From a bacterium (GTDB lineage Bacteria; Bacillota; Bacilli; Lactobacillales; Streptococcaceae), in assembly GCA_905221295.1 (NCBI GenBank), contig CAJNCP010000009.1:1-57820 (forward strand): 57,820 bases of DNA, given 5' to 3'. A model generated the notes under the pieces. The model was not told the origin of the DNA. It did not search any database and saw only the letters and a program-made list of their open reading frames with translations. The translations under genes and the position numbers were made by a program. This document shows positions 30,533 through 40,245 of this stretch, in pieces. The first letter of the stretch is position 1. Every line of letters begins with the position of its first letter.

Positions 30533-31268
30533 TATTAGGGAGTCTCTTGACCAAATTTTAGACGTTTCAATTAATAGTATTAAAAATGAAAAGAATTTTT
30601 TAAATTTAGTATTATCCGACTCTCCTGAGGGTAAAATTCTAAAAGAACTACCAATCTTTAAGGATAATGGAGCATTATATAAATTGATATTTTCAGTCTA
30701 TGCTACATTTGAATATACAATTAAGGAATGCTGTTATAATGTCTTGTTAACAATTGATCATAAAAATATAGAATCATTGACAGATGAGATACAAATGCTA
30801 ACCTTTCGACAGAAGCTTGATGAATTACGCAAAAAAATTACTGAAAAAAGGGAAGATAACACAGTTATTAAACCACTTACGGACTTGCATATCAAAATTA
30901 AACAACAAAGCAAATTCAACAGCAATGAAAATATGATCGATACAAAGTCAAATCTGAATTACAACAATTTTACCGAAATTCTTGAAATATTTCATTTTGA
31001 TAAAACAAAATATAAATCCTATTCAATTCTTATTGATTCAATAATAACTTATCGAAATATGATTGCTCATGGAAATAGGAAGGATCTAACTGCGATAAAC
31101 ATTAGAGAAAAGATCCCAGGAAATTATAAAATTATTACTCTTAAGAAAGAAAATAATCGACTTTACTTTGAAGATTTGTGTAGTGATATGATTAATCTTC
31201 TTGAACTATTTTGTCAGGATCTTACAGATTATGTAAACGAACAAAAGTATTTTCGTCAAAATAATTGA
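30525..31268 (+). CDS. HEPN-domain putative RNase (MAE_28990-like)
   Basis: 247 residues, largely helical. Ends in a HEPN active-site motif RNMIAH (Arg177-His182, R-x4-H), which in toxins and defence effectors cleaves RNA. The rest resembles the MAE_28990/MAE_18760 HEPN family, often found next to DUF262 genes. Translationally coupled to DUF262. It is likely an effector activated by its partner; inference. Confidence 0.8.
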   Translation: MDDIRESLDQILDVSINSIKNEKNFLNLVLSDSPEGKILKELPIFKDNGALYKLIFSVYATFEYTIKECCYNVLLTIDHKNIESLTDEIQMLTFRQKLDELRKKITEKREDNTVIKPLTDLHIKIKQQSKFNSNENMIDTKSNLNYNNFTEILEIFHFDKTKYKSYSILIDSIITYRNMIAHGNRKDLTAINIREKIPGNYKIITLKKENNRLYFEDLCSDMINLLELFCQDLTDYVNEQKYFRQNN

Positions 31269-31347
31269 ATATTATTTTAAATAATTTAAAAAAGAACGAT
31301 ATTCTAAAAGTTAAACTGAAAATATTATCTTTATAGAATAACACAGA

Positions 31348-31372
31348 AACACGGTGATAAACCGTGTTTTTT
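31348..31372 (+). terminator. Hairpin ending unit 1 and heading unit 2
   Basis: AACACGGT / ACCGTGTT with a 5-nt loop and T6. It is nearly the same palindrome as at 29362-29383; the central A-T pair there is G-C here, so the symmetry is kept. Confidence 0.85.
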
Positions 31373-31380
31373 GATATAAT
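31372..31380 (+). promoter_or_regulatory. Extended -10 promoter of defence unit 2
   Basis: TGATATAAT, TATAAT at 31375-31380, six bases after the hairpin arm. Same layout as unit 1, again without a good -35. Confidence 0.75.
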
Positions 31381-31423
31381 GAATATAAAAATAAAGGATT
31401 TTAAATTTAGGAAGAATTAAAGA

Positions 31424-33085
31424 ATGAAGAAAATAAACCGTTTAACTGTAATAGACTTTTTTTGTGGAGCGGGTGGTTTTTCAGAAGGTTTTCGAAGAGC
31501 AGGTTACGATGTAATAATGGGAATCGATAACTGGCAACCTGCAATTACCACACATAATTTTAATCACGGACTAAATGATAATGTAAAAAGTGTACTTGAT
31601 TTTGAGAATATAGAAGAAATAAATAAGCTGCCTGATACAGATATCATCATTGGTAGCCCACCATGTCAGTTGTTTTCTCTTTCTAATCAGGGTGGAAATG
31701 CTAATAAAGATTCAGGTATTAATTTAATTAAAACTTTTTATAAAGTAATTGCCGTAAAGAAATTTCAAAAGAATTCTAAGTTAAAAGCATGGTTAATGGA
31801 GAATGTCCCAAATTCACAAAACTATGTCCAAGAAGAATATACATTTGAAGACTTAGATTTAGCAGAATGGGCTCTATCTCAAAGTTTAAATCCCAAATCT
31901 ATTGCAATAAGATCCAAGTATAATGGTGGTATATTACATGCAGATGACTATGGTGCTGCTCAATCAAGAAGACGTTTTGTTAGTGGAGAAATAACAAAAA
32001 CAGGAAACTTCCCTTTCCCTAATAAATTGAAACAAGAAAGAATAACTCTAAATAAATTATTTAAAAAATTTCCAGACCCCTTAGCTCACTCATCTTGCGA
32101 TTTTATAGTAGATCCCAATTATCCAATGGAAAAAGTAAGTATTAAAGATTTTAAAGACCATTTTTATGATACAGGTGTCTATCAAGTGCAATGGCAAAAA
32201 GCTCGGGATTTAAAGCAAAGACATCCTTATATGGGTAAGATGTCATTCCCAGAAAACATGAACAAGCCAAGTCGGACAATTATGGCTACACAGTCAGCTA
32301 GTACTAGAGAAGCTATTCTATATAAATCAAATTGTAATAGAAAAGGTGATGGTGAGTATCGATTGCCAACTATCAGAGAAGCAGCTTGTATTATGGGGTA
32401 TCCGTTAGACTATCAATTCTTCGGTGATGAGTCTACAAAGTGGAGACAAATAGGAAATGCTGTTTGCGTTCAATTATCTTTTGCTTTAGCTGTTAAAATT
32501 TTAGAACTAATAAACTCACCACTATTACCTGCTAAGATTATTGATAAAGATTTAAGTCAATTTAAATATTTGGATAATAAAAAGATTAAAGTTTTTAATA
32601 ATCCTCCCAAACGAAGTGAAAAAGCATTGTTTAGACAATTTCCTATTAAGTCAGGAAATATGACTGTTGACTTAACTAATAAAGTTAATGGAAAAGTTGG
32701 GAATTGGGGTGTTATTGCGCATGCTGGTACTGGTAAAGGATTCAAAAGTATAATTATCTCCCGTTCTAATCAAATGGAAGCTAAAAAACTTCTTCGTAAA
32801 TTAAAACCTGATTTAATAGAGGAATTGAAAGATAACGAAATTCTTAGGAAATACTCGATAAAACAATTAAATTTAGAAAATAAGAAGTATGGTTTCTTTC
32901 TGGATGATGTTTCACATCCATATTATATCATCGATTATATTGGTAAATTAATATGCAGCCATACAGATAACGGCGACATTGAGGTTGATGTTTCTGGAAC
33001 AGAGTTCACCCAACTTAAGGATAAGATTCCATTGAGCCAATTAATGTCAATTTACCTAGTCCCTATTATAATTTATGGAAAATAA
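31424..33085 (+). CDS. DNA (cytosine-5-)-methyltransferase with unusual C-terminal extension
   Basis: 553 residues. All key Dcm motifs are present: motif I DFFCGAGGFSEGF, motif IV GSPPCQ (catalytic Cys81), motif VI ENV, motif VIII QSRRRF and motif X GNAVCVQLSFALAVK (to about 360). About 180 further residues follow (FNNPPKRSEKALFRQFP onwards) that ordinary Dcm enzymes do not have. It makes 5-methylcytosine at an unknown site, presumably protecting self DNA from the helicase-nuclease two genes downstream. Confidence 0.93.
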   Translation: MKKINRLTVIDFFCGAGGFSEGFRRAGYDVIMGIDNWQPAITTHNFNHGLNDNVKSVLDFENIEEINKLPDTDIIIGSPPCQLFSLSNQGGNANKDSGINLIKTFYKVIAVKKFQKNSKLKAWLMENVPNSQNYVQEEYTFEDLDLAEWALSQSLNPKSIAIRSKYNGGILHADDYGAAQSRRRFVSGEITKTGNFPFPNKLKQERITLNKLFKKFPDPLAHSSCDFIVDPNYPMEKVSIKDFKDHFYDTGVYQVQWQKARDLKQRHPYMGKMSFPENMNKPSRTIMATQSASTREAILYKSNCNRKGDGEYRLPTIREAACIMGYPLDYQFFGDESTKWRQIGNAVCVQLSFALAVKILELINSPLLPAKIIDKDLSQFKYLDNKKIKVFNNPPKRSEKALFRQFPIKSGNMTVDLTNKVNGKVGNWGVIAHAGTGKGFKSIIISRSNQMEAKKLLRKLKPDLIEELKDNEILRKYSIKQLNLENKKYGFFLDDVSHPYYIIDYIGKLICSHTDNGDIEVDVSGTEFTQLKDKIPLSQLMSIYLVPIIIYGK

Positions 33086-33102
33086 ATAAAAGGAGATTCA
33101 AA

Positions 33103-34353
33103 ATGAGTCAAGATTTAAATAAACTTATTGAAGAAAAATCTATTGAAAAAACAACTTTAACAAAACGTTTGACAATTGGAGGAAAAACAAAAGACTATCC
33201 AGTATATAAATTTCCTTTAGAATATTTGTATTATAATGATCAGAACGGACGTATTAATACAGTTTACCATCAGTACATATCAAATCATGGGAAATTAACA
33301 CCAGAAATTGGAGATTCAAAATATAATGAAATATTTGAAAAATTTATTTTTGAATCTAAAAAGCAAGCTTTAAAGGATACTCAAATTTCTATTTCTGAAA
33401 AAGGACAACAAGAGCCTGGTGTAATTCTTTCCGATGGAAGAGTTATTGATGGGAATCGTAGATTTACAGCTCTTCGCAGAATACAAAAAGAAACAAAAAT
33501 CCAACAATACTTCGAAGCTGTTATACTTTCATTTGATATCAGTAATAAAATTGATGAAAAGAAAATAAAAGAGTTAGAATTAGATTTGCAGCTTGGTCGT
33601 CAAGAAAGAGTAAGTTATGACCCAATTGATCGTATTTTTGACGTCTATAACACAATAGAAGTTCAAAAACTAATGACTCCTGAAGAATATAAAAAAGCAA
33701 GTGGTGCTGGTAATACTAAGGGAATTAACAAAGACTTACGTCTTGCTGATCTAATTATCAAGTTCTTATCCATAGTCGCTCCCAACGAAAATCCTATTGA
33801 TAAATTTTATCTTGCTAGAGAATTGAAGTTAGATGGACCTCTGGAAGATATTGAAAGAACAATTAACAAATTAAAAAAAGATAAAGAGACGATAACTCAA
33901 AATGTACTAACTATTTTAGCAGTCCAGATTGCAAAGTCTGAAGTTGGTGATAGAGATATTACTAGAAAAATCCGAGATGTCAAATATAATATTTTAGACA
34001 ATCCTGAAATGAAAGAACATTTCATAAGTGCTACTGATGAGCATGTAGATAATATTATTGACTTTTTTGAGTCTAATCCGATAGATAAGGCAAGTGATTT
34101 AAAAAATAATCTAAATAACAATCTTGAGATAGCAGAAGTATCAAGTAAATTATTACAAACAACTAACAGATTATCAAACAAAGGCCAAATAACAGCAAAT
34201 CGCAGACAATCCTTGGTAAAATTGCAAGAAATCAGAGATACATTAGAAGATTTATCTGCTGAAGATTTAAAAGAACTGCATGAAGAAGAATTTTTTGAGG
34301 CAAAAGAAATTCTTCAAGAAATTAGAGATTTAGCATTTAAATTATCCAAATAG
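33103..34353 (+). CDS. ParB-like domain protein of the defence unit
   Basis: 416 residues. A ParB/Srx-like nuclease or NTPase module: KGQQEPGVILSDGRVIDGNRRFTA, where DGNRRF (Asp116-Phe121) is the nucleotide-binding motif. The C-terminal half is charged and helical. It starts 17 bp after the methyltransferase, with AAAGGAG. Its role within the methyltransferase-helicase unit is not known to me. It is distinct in sequence from the DUF262 protein of unit 1 although of the same broad fold. Confidence 0.75.
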   Translation: MSQDLNKLIEEKSIEKTTLTKRLTIGGKTKDYPVYKFPLEYLYYNDQNGRINTVYHQYISNHGKLTPEIGDSKYNEIFEKFIFESKKQALKDTQISISEKGQQEPGVILSDGRVIDGNRRFTALRRIQKETKIQQYFEAVILSFDISNKIDEKKIKELELDLQLGRQERVSYDPIDRIFDVYNTIEVQKLMTPEEYKKASGAGNTKGINKDLRLADLIIKFLSIVAPNENPIDKFYLARELKLDGPLEDIERTINKLKKDKETITQNVLTILAVQIAKSEVGDRDITRKIRDVKYNILDNPEMKEHFISATDEHVDNIIDFFESNPIDKASDLKNNLNNNLEIAEVSSKLLQTTNRLSNKGQITANRRQSLVKLQEIRDTLEDLSAEDLKELHEEEFFEAKEILQEIRDLAFKLSK

Positions 34354-34370
34354 AGAAAAGGGGAAAAGGA

Positions 34371-37031
34371 ATGGTATTTTCTCTAAAACTTAAAAATCTA
34401 ATACAACCTACATATCAAAGTGAAAATTTAGTTAAAGAATTCTATGAACCGGTATTATCTGAAGCTACTATTTATAGAAGAGTTTCAGCCTATTTTTCTA
34501 GTGAGGGACTGGGGTTATATTCGAAGGGGTTGGATAAATTATTTGGAAATAATGGATTTGCTCAATTTATCATTTCGACTGATATCTCTGAAGAAGATTT
34601 TAAAAAAATTCAAGAAGGATATGCTCTTAAAAATAGTTTAGTAGATTTGCCTGCTCAGTTAAGGCAAACTATTCTAAATGATCAAACAAAAGAATCGTTA
34701 GGTAATCTGGCATTTATGATTGCAAGTAACCATGCAGAGGTAAAGTTTGCAGTTATTCCAAGAGGACGAGGGATTTTTCATGATAAATTCGGTCTTATTG
34801 ATTCAGATGATGAAACTGTCTTTTTTAACGGATCTGTTAATGAAACTAGAAATGGTTTAGAATATAATTATGAAAGTATTTCTGTAGATGTTTTTTGGGA
34901 TTCAAGTACGAATGTTCAAACACGAATACTAGCTAACAAAAATAGATTTGACCGATTGTGGAAAAATGAAGAGAAAGATATTCTGACAATTGATGCTACA
35001 AAAATTGTTTATGATGAAATAAAAAAATATCAGCAATATTCCACAATAAATAAAGTTAAAGAAAATCAGTCAGATAATAATATCTATTTTTATTTAAAAA
35101 GTGGAAATATAATTGTACGTCAAGATAACTCTTCTATACAGATTACAAGCTCAGATAGAAAACTAAAGCCTGGATCGGATTTGTCCAATAAATATTTTGA
35201 AGATGATAATTCAACTATCAAATCAGAATTTTCTTATATGGATATAAATTACATTATTAAAGAAACAAGGAAAAGATGTGATAGAAAAAATATTATAGTT
35301 GAAGTATCAGAGGAAGTACAAGAATACCTAAAGTCAAATCAATACTCGATTGAACAATATCGTAAGTTGGGAATTTATTTAAAATCACCTGAACAATATA
35401 CAATTCATAGGGAACAAGAAAAGTTTGAAGAGTTTGTTTCTGTTGTTAGTTCAGAGGTTGCACGGCCGTTTAAAAAATTGCAACTTGAGGCAGCCTTCTA
35501 CGAATACAGGATGGCTAGAGCTGCGAATTTTTCTGTGCCAGGTTCTGGTAAAACTGCTATGATTTTGGCCGTTTTTGCATTTTTGAATTCCTCGAAAGTT
35601 GAAAGTGAGCATGTAGATAATTTATTGGTTATTTGTCCTATTAATGCCTTCAACAGTTGGAAAGAAGAATTTAAACAAGTTTTTGGAAACAAGAAACAGT
35701 TAGAAGTAATTGATTGTCAAAGTTCCAAAGATTTTGATTACGATTTATCTTTGAACTGGAAAACATCAAATCTTGTATTAGTGAATTATGAATCGCTGAC
35801 AAAATACAAAGAGAAGTTGCAGGAATTGTTGTCAATTAAGACAATGATTGTCTTTGATGAAGTTCATAGAATAAAAAATCCTTTTGGAGTTCGTGCTCAA
35901 GCTGCTTTAGAACTAGTTAAGGATTCAAGATTTAAGTTTGTTTTAACTGGGACACCTATACCTAATTCTTATCAAGATATCTATAATTTCCTCCATCTAT
36001 TGTATTCAAATGAGTATAATTCCTTTTTTAGATGGAATTTAGATGAATTAAAAAATCCTAGTGTTAGGAAAATTGAAGAAATTAATAAAGCTTTAATTCC
36101 ATTCTTCTGGCGCTTAAACAAAGATGACTTAGGAGTACCTAAACCAGATCCAGATAATTTTTTGGTTGTTGAACCTAGCGAAGAACAGAAACAATTAGCG
36201 CAGTCTATATACTATAATGAATCGTCGAGTTTAGCCAGATTGATTCGATTGATACAAGCGTCTACAAATCCTGAATTAATTAACAAAAGGATTGAATATA
36301 AAGATATGTGGTTTGCAGACGATAATGATAAAGATGATACTGTTGAAATATCTGAAGAAATATTTAATAATAGACTACAAATTGTTTCGGACTCGGGAAT
36401 CAGAGAAGCCAAAGGATATGATGAGTATGATTTTTCAAGTATGATTTCTCCTAAATTTGAGAAAGGTATTGATAAAATTCAAGAGCTCATATCTGAGGGG
36501 AAAAAAGTCATAGTTTGGGCAATATTTGTTGATACTATGAAAAAGATACAAAATAGGTTAGACCAAGTTGGAGTGAAAGCTAATTTAGTGTATGGTGGTA
36601 CAGATGTATCTGATCGGCAGAATCTGATTGATGATTTTCGATTTGGTAATACTATGGTTATGATTTCTAATCCTCAAACGCTAGGTGAATCTGTATCTTT
36701 GCATAAAGAAGTTCATGATGCTTTGTATTTTGAATACAATTTTAATCTAACTTTTATGCTTCAATCTCGAGATAGGATCCATAGATTAGGATTAGAAGAT
36801 AACCAATATACAAGATATTATTATCTACAGACCAGATGTGAACCAGATGATAGTGGTAATCCAGGTTATATTGATCAACAGATTTATAAGAAACTGGAAA
36901 CTAAGGCTAACATAATGCACAATGCTATTGATAATAATATTCTATCACCAGAATTTTCTCAAAATGAGATAGATGAAGCAATTAGTATTATTGACGAGGA
37001 GAGAAATCGTATTTTAAAAAACACTAATTAA
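34371..37031 (+). CDS. PLD-nuclease / SNF2-type helicase fusion
   Basis: 886 residues. The N-terminal third is a phospholipase-D-like nuclease: HDKFGLID (His137, HxKx4D) followed by FFNGSVNETRNG. The rest is an SF2 SNF2-like motor: VPGSGKT (Walker A, about 389-395), DEVH (Asp496), TGTPIPN, and QSRDRIHRLG (Arg800). A single HKD motif implies a dimeric nuclease. The gene set 5mC methyltransferase + PLD nuclease + helicase recalls CglI/NgoAVII-type restriction, but there the nuclease and helicase are separate proteins. Confidence 0.85.
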   Translation: MVFSLKLKNLIQPTYQSENLVKEFYEPVLSEATIYRRVSAYFSSEGLGLYSKGLDKLFGNNGFAQFIISTDISEEDFKKIQEGYALKNSLVDLPAQLRQTILNDQTKESLGNLAFMIASNHAEVKFAVIPRGRGIFHDKFGLIDSDDETVFFNGSVNETRNGLEYNYESISVDVFWDSSTNVQTRILANKNRFDRLWKNEEKDILTIDATKIVYDEIKKYQQYSTINKVKENQSDNNIYFYLKSGNIIVRQDNSSIQITSSDRKLKPGSDLSNKYFEDDNSTIKSEFSYMDINYIIKETRKRCDRKNIIVEVSEEVQEYLKSNQYSIEQYRKLGIYLKSPEQYTIHREQEKFEEFVSVVSSEVARPFKKLQLEAAFYEYRMARAANFSVPGSGKTAMILAVFAFLNSSKVESEHVDNLLVICPINAFNSWKEEFKQVFGNKKQLEVIDCQSSKDFDYDLSLNWKTSNLVLVNYESLTKYKEKLQELLSIKTMIVFDEVHRIKNPFGVRAQAALELVKDSRFKFVLTGTPIPNSYQDIYNFLHLLYSNEYNSFFRWNLDELKNPSVRKIEEINKALIPFFWRLNKDDLGVPKPDPDNFLVVEPSEEQKQLAQSIYYNESSSLARLIRLIQASTNPELINKRIEYKDMWFADDNDKDDTVEISEEIFNNRLQIVSDSGIREAKGYDEYDFSSMISPKFEKGIDKIQELISEGKKVIVWAIFVDTMKKIQNRLDQVGVKANLVYGGTDVSDRQNLIDDFRFGNTMVMISNPQTLGESVSLHKEVHDALYFEYNFNLTFMLQSRDRIHRLGLEDNQYTRYYYLQTRCEPDDSGNPGYIDQQIYKKLETKANIMHNAIDNNILSPEFSQNEIDEAISIIDEERNRILKNTN

Positions 37032-37152
37032 AATGAATCCCGTTAGCTTTTAACTAAATACCGCTATTTTTATTGCATATGCCTTAAATTTACCATGTGT
37101 TAAAATCAATTGATTTTTACTTAATAAATCATAGATAAATCTATTTTAACCT

Positions 37153-37181
37153 TTGACTATTCCGCAAAATTATCGTACAAT
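37153..37181 (+). promoter_or_regulatory. Promoter of rpoE
   Basis: TTGACT at 37153-37158 and TACAAT at 37176-37181, 17-bp spacer. Also marks the right edge of the AT-rich island. Confidence 0.88.
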
Positions 37182-37253
37182 AAAGAGTACATGATAAAAT
37201 GAGGTCAGAGTCTGTTCGCTCTGGCGATAGTAGTAAAAATGAGGAGAAACGCT

Positions 37254-37844
37254 TTGGAATTAGAAGTATTTGCTGGGCAAGAAAAAAGTGAACTATCTAT
37301 GATTGAGGTAGCGCGTGCTATCTTGGAACTTCGTGGTCGTGATCATGAGATGCATTTTAGCGATCTTGTAAATGAAATTCAAAACTACCTTGGAACATCA
37401 AACAGCGATATCCGCGAAGCTTTGCCTTTGTTCTACACAGAGTTGAACTTTGACGGTAGCTTCATCTCTCTTGGAGACAACAAATGGGGTCTTCGTTCAT
37501 GGTATGGTGTGGACGAAATCGACGAAGAGATTATCGCTCTTGAAGAAAGTGACGACGATGAAGTAGCACCAAAAGCTAAGAAAAAACGCGTCAATGCCTT
37601 TATGGATGGCGATTCAGATGCCATTGACTACAATGCAGATGATCCAGAAGACGAAGATGCATACGAAGCTGATCCAGCTCTTTCATATGATGATGAAAAT
37701 CCCGATGATGAGAAAAATGAAGTGGAAGCTTACGATGCAGAAATCAACGAAATCGCCCCTGATGACTTGGGTGAAGACGTGGATCTCAACGAAGAAGACG
37801 ATGAGTTTTCTGACGATGACGCTGAAACGAGTGAAGAAGAGTAA
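37254..37844 (+). CDS. rpoE: RNA polymerase delta subunit RpoE
   Basis: 196 residues from TTG 37254. GGAGG-like GAGGAG at 37241-37246 is well placed for it; ATG 37239 overlaps that site and has none of its own. A folded N-terminal domain ([20 protein letters not shown]) is followed by the typical highly acidic tail (from about residue 100). It speeds RNA polymerase recycling and sensitivity to initiating NTP. Stand-alone gene with its own promoter and terminator, next to pyrG as in Bacillus and pneumococcus. Confidence 0.95.
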   Translation: MELEVFAGQEKSELSMIEVARAILELRGRDHEMHFSDLVNEIQNYLGTSNSDIREALPLFYTELNFDGSFISLGDNKWGLRSWYGVDEIDEEIIALEESDDDEVAPKAKKKRVNAFMDGDSDAIDYNADDPEDEDAYEADPALSYDDENPDDEKNEVEAYDAEINEIAPDDLGEDVDLNEEDDEFSDDDAETSEEE

Positions 37845-37857
37845 AAGACTTCACAGA

Positions 37858-37882
37858 GGAGATCGCCTGATCTCCTTTTTTG
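37858..37882 (+). terminator. Terminator after rpoE
   Basis: GGAGATC / GATCTCC, four-base loop, T6 tail. Confidence 0.92.
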
Positions 37883-37969
37883 TTCCTTGAGCAGGTCATC
37901 CGTTTGGATGCGGATCTTTAGTTGGTTTTCTGAAAACAATCTCCTTTTTTCATGTTTTACCAATTCGGG

Positions 37970-37998
37970 TTGACAAATGTTCTGCTTTAAGGTATTAT
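37970..37998 (+). promoter_or_regulatory. Promoter of pyrG
   Basis: TTGACA at 37970-37975, 17-bp spacer, TATTAT at 37993-37998. The predicted start is 38006, so the RNA begins GGGC. Confidence 0.88.
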
Positions 37999-38005
37999 AT
38001 TGTTC

Positions 38006-38058
38006 GGGCACCTCTTTTAGAGGTCGGGGCTCCCTAGTTACTAGGGAGCTATTTTTGT
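38006..38058 (+). promoter_or_regulatory. pyrG leader: reiterative-transcription attenuator
   Basis: The transcript starts 5'-GGGC. A small hairpin (ACCTC/GAGGT, 38010-38024) is followed by a perfect terminator GCTCCCTAG/CTAGGGAGC (38029-38049) with a T-rich tail. In B. subtilis pyrG, low CTP makes polymerase add extra G residues to GGGC, and the poly-G pairs with the CU-rich arm of the terminator. The CTCCCT arm here fits the same mechanism. Confidence 0.88.
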
Positions 38059-38148
38059 TTTTTCAGGAAGTTTTCTTGAAGAGTTGTTATTCATAAGGGT
38101 CTTGTTTTCGATGTCCCCTTGTAGTTAACAAGGCCTTGAGCATTTTAG

Positions 38149-39768
<1,620 letters not shown>

Positions 39769-39777
39769 CAAAATTCG

Positions 39778-39807
39778 AACCTTTGAGAACAATCTCAGAG
39801 GTTTTTT
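39778..39807 (+). terminator. Terminator after pyrG
   Basis: AACCTTTGAGA / TCTCAGAGGTT stem with one mismatch, ACAA loop and T6. Confidence 0.9.
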
Positions 39808-39918
39808 AATCCATTCAGGAAAATCTTGCTAACTCAGGCGCTTGGCAATAAGAATCAGAAGTTCACTTTCCTCACTAAGGGAAGAGGAGTTTTACTTGTT
39901 TTTCTGCTACTTCCTCAT

Positions 39919-39955
39919 TTGTCCTAGAGCCCTTTTTGTGTTACAATGAATGGTA
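39919..39955 (+). promoter_or_regulatory. Promoter giving a leaderless transcript
   Basis: TTGTCC at 39919-39924, 17 bp, TACAAT at 39942-39947. Seven bases later comes ATG 39955, which would then be the first codon at the 5' end of the RNA. There is no ribosome-binding site. Confidence 0.6.
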
Positions 39956-40245
39956 TGAAAGCTAAGAAATTATGGATGACTGGCTTGACTGTGGCTGGTC
40001 TAAGTGCCCTTGCTTTAGGGGCTAAAAAAGCAGCAGATAACCACAAACTCATGAAGACTCAAGAAGAGTTGACTGCTATCGTGCGCGAACTTTTCTCAGA
40101 TATGGGTGAGATTGCGACTCTCTATGTTCAAGTCTACGAAAGTAGCCTAGAGCGACTTGTAGGAGGAGTCATTTTCGAGGATGGTCGTCACTATACCTTT
40201 GTCTATGAAAATGAAGACCTGGTCTATGAGGAGGAAGTCTTATGA
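39955..40245 (+). CDS. DUF4651 family small membrane-anchored protein
   Basis: 96 residues from ATG 39955. One N-terminal hydrophobic segment (LWMTGLTVAGLSALALGA) then a small domain with a DUF4651-like end (LVGGVIFEDGRHYTFVYEN). ATG 39946 would lie within the -10 box, so 39955 is preferred. It overlaps the thioredoxin gene by 4 bp. Role unknown. Confidence 0.82.
   Translation: MKAKKLWMTGLTVAGLSALALGAKKAADNHKLMKTQEELTAIVRELFSDMGEIATLYVQVYESSLERLVGGVIFEDGRHYTFVYENEDLVYEEEVL

Noticed and set aside
29361..37031. Calling the island DISARM or BREX
   Set aside because: It has a 5mC methyltransferase, PLD and SNF2-type domains as in DISARM, but no drmA/drmB (DUF1998) pair. No PglZ, BrxC or BrxL proteins of BREX are seen.
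37239..37253. ATG 37239 as the rpoE start
   Set aside because: The ribosome-binding site (37241-37246) lies after it. TTG 37254 has correct spacing and starts the known [10 protein letters not shown] sequence.
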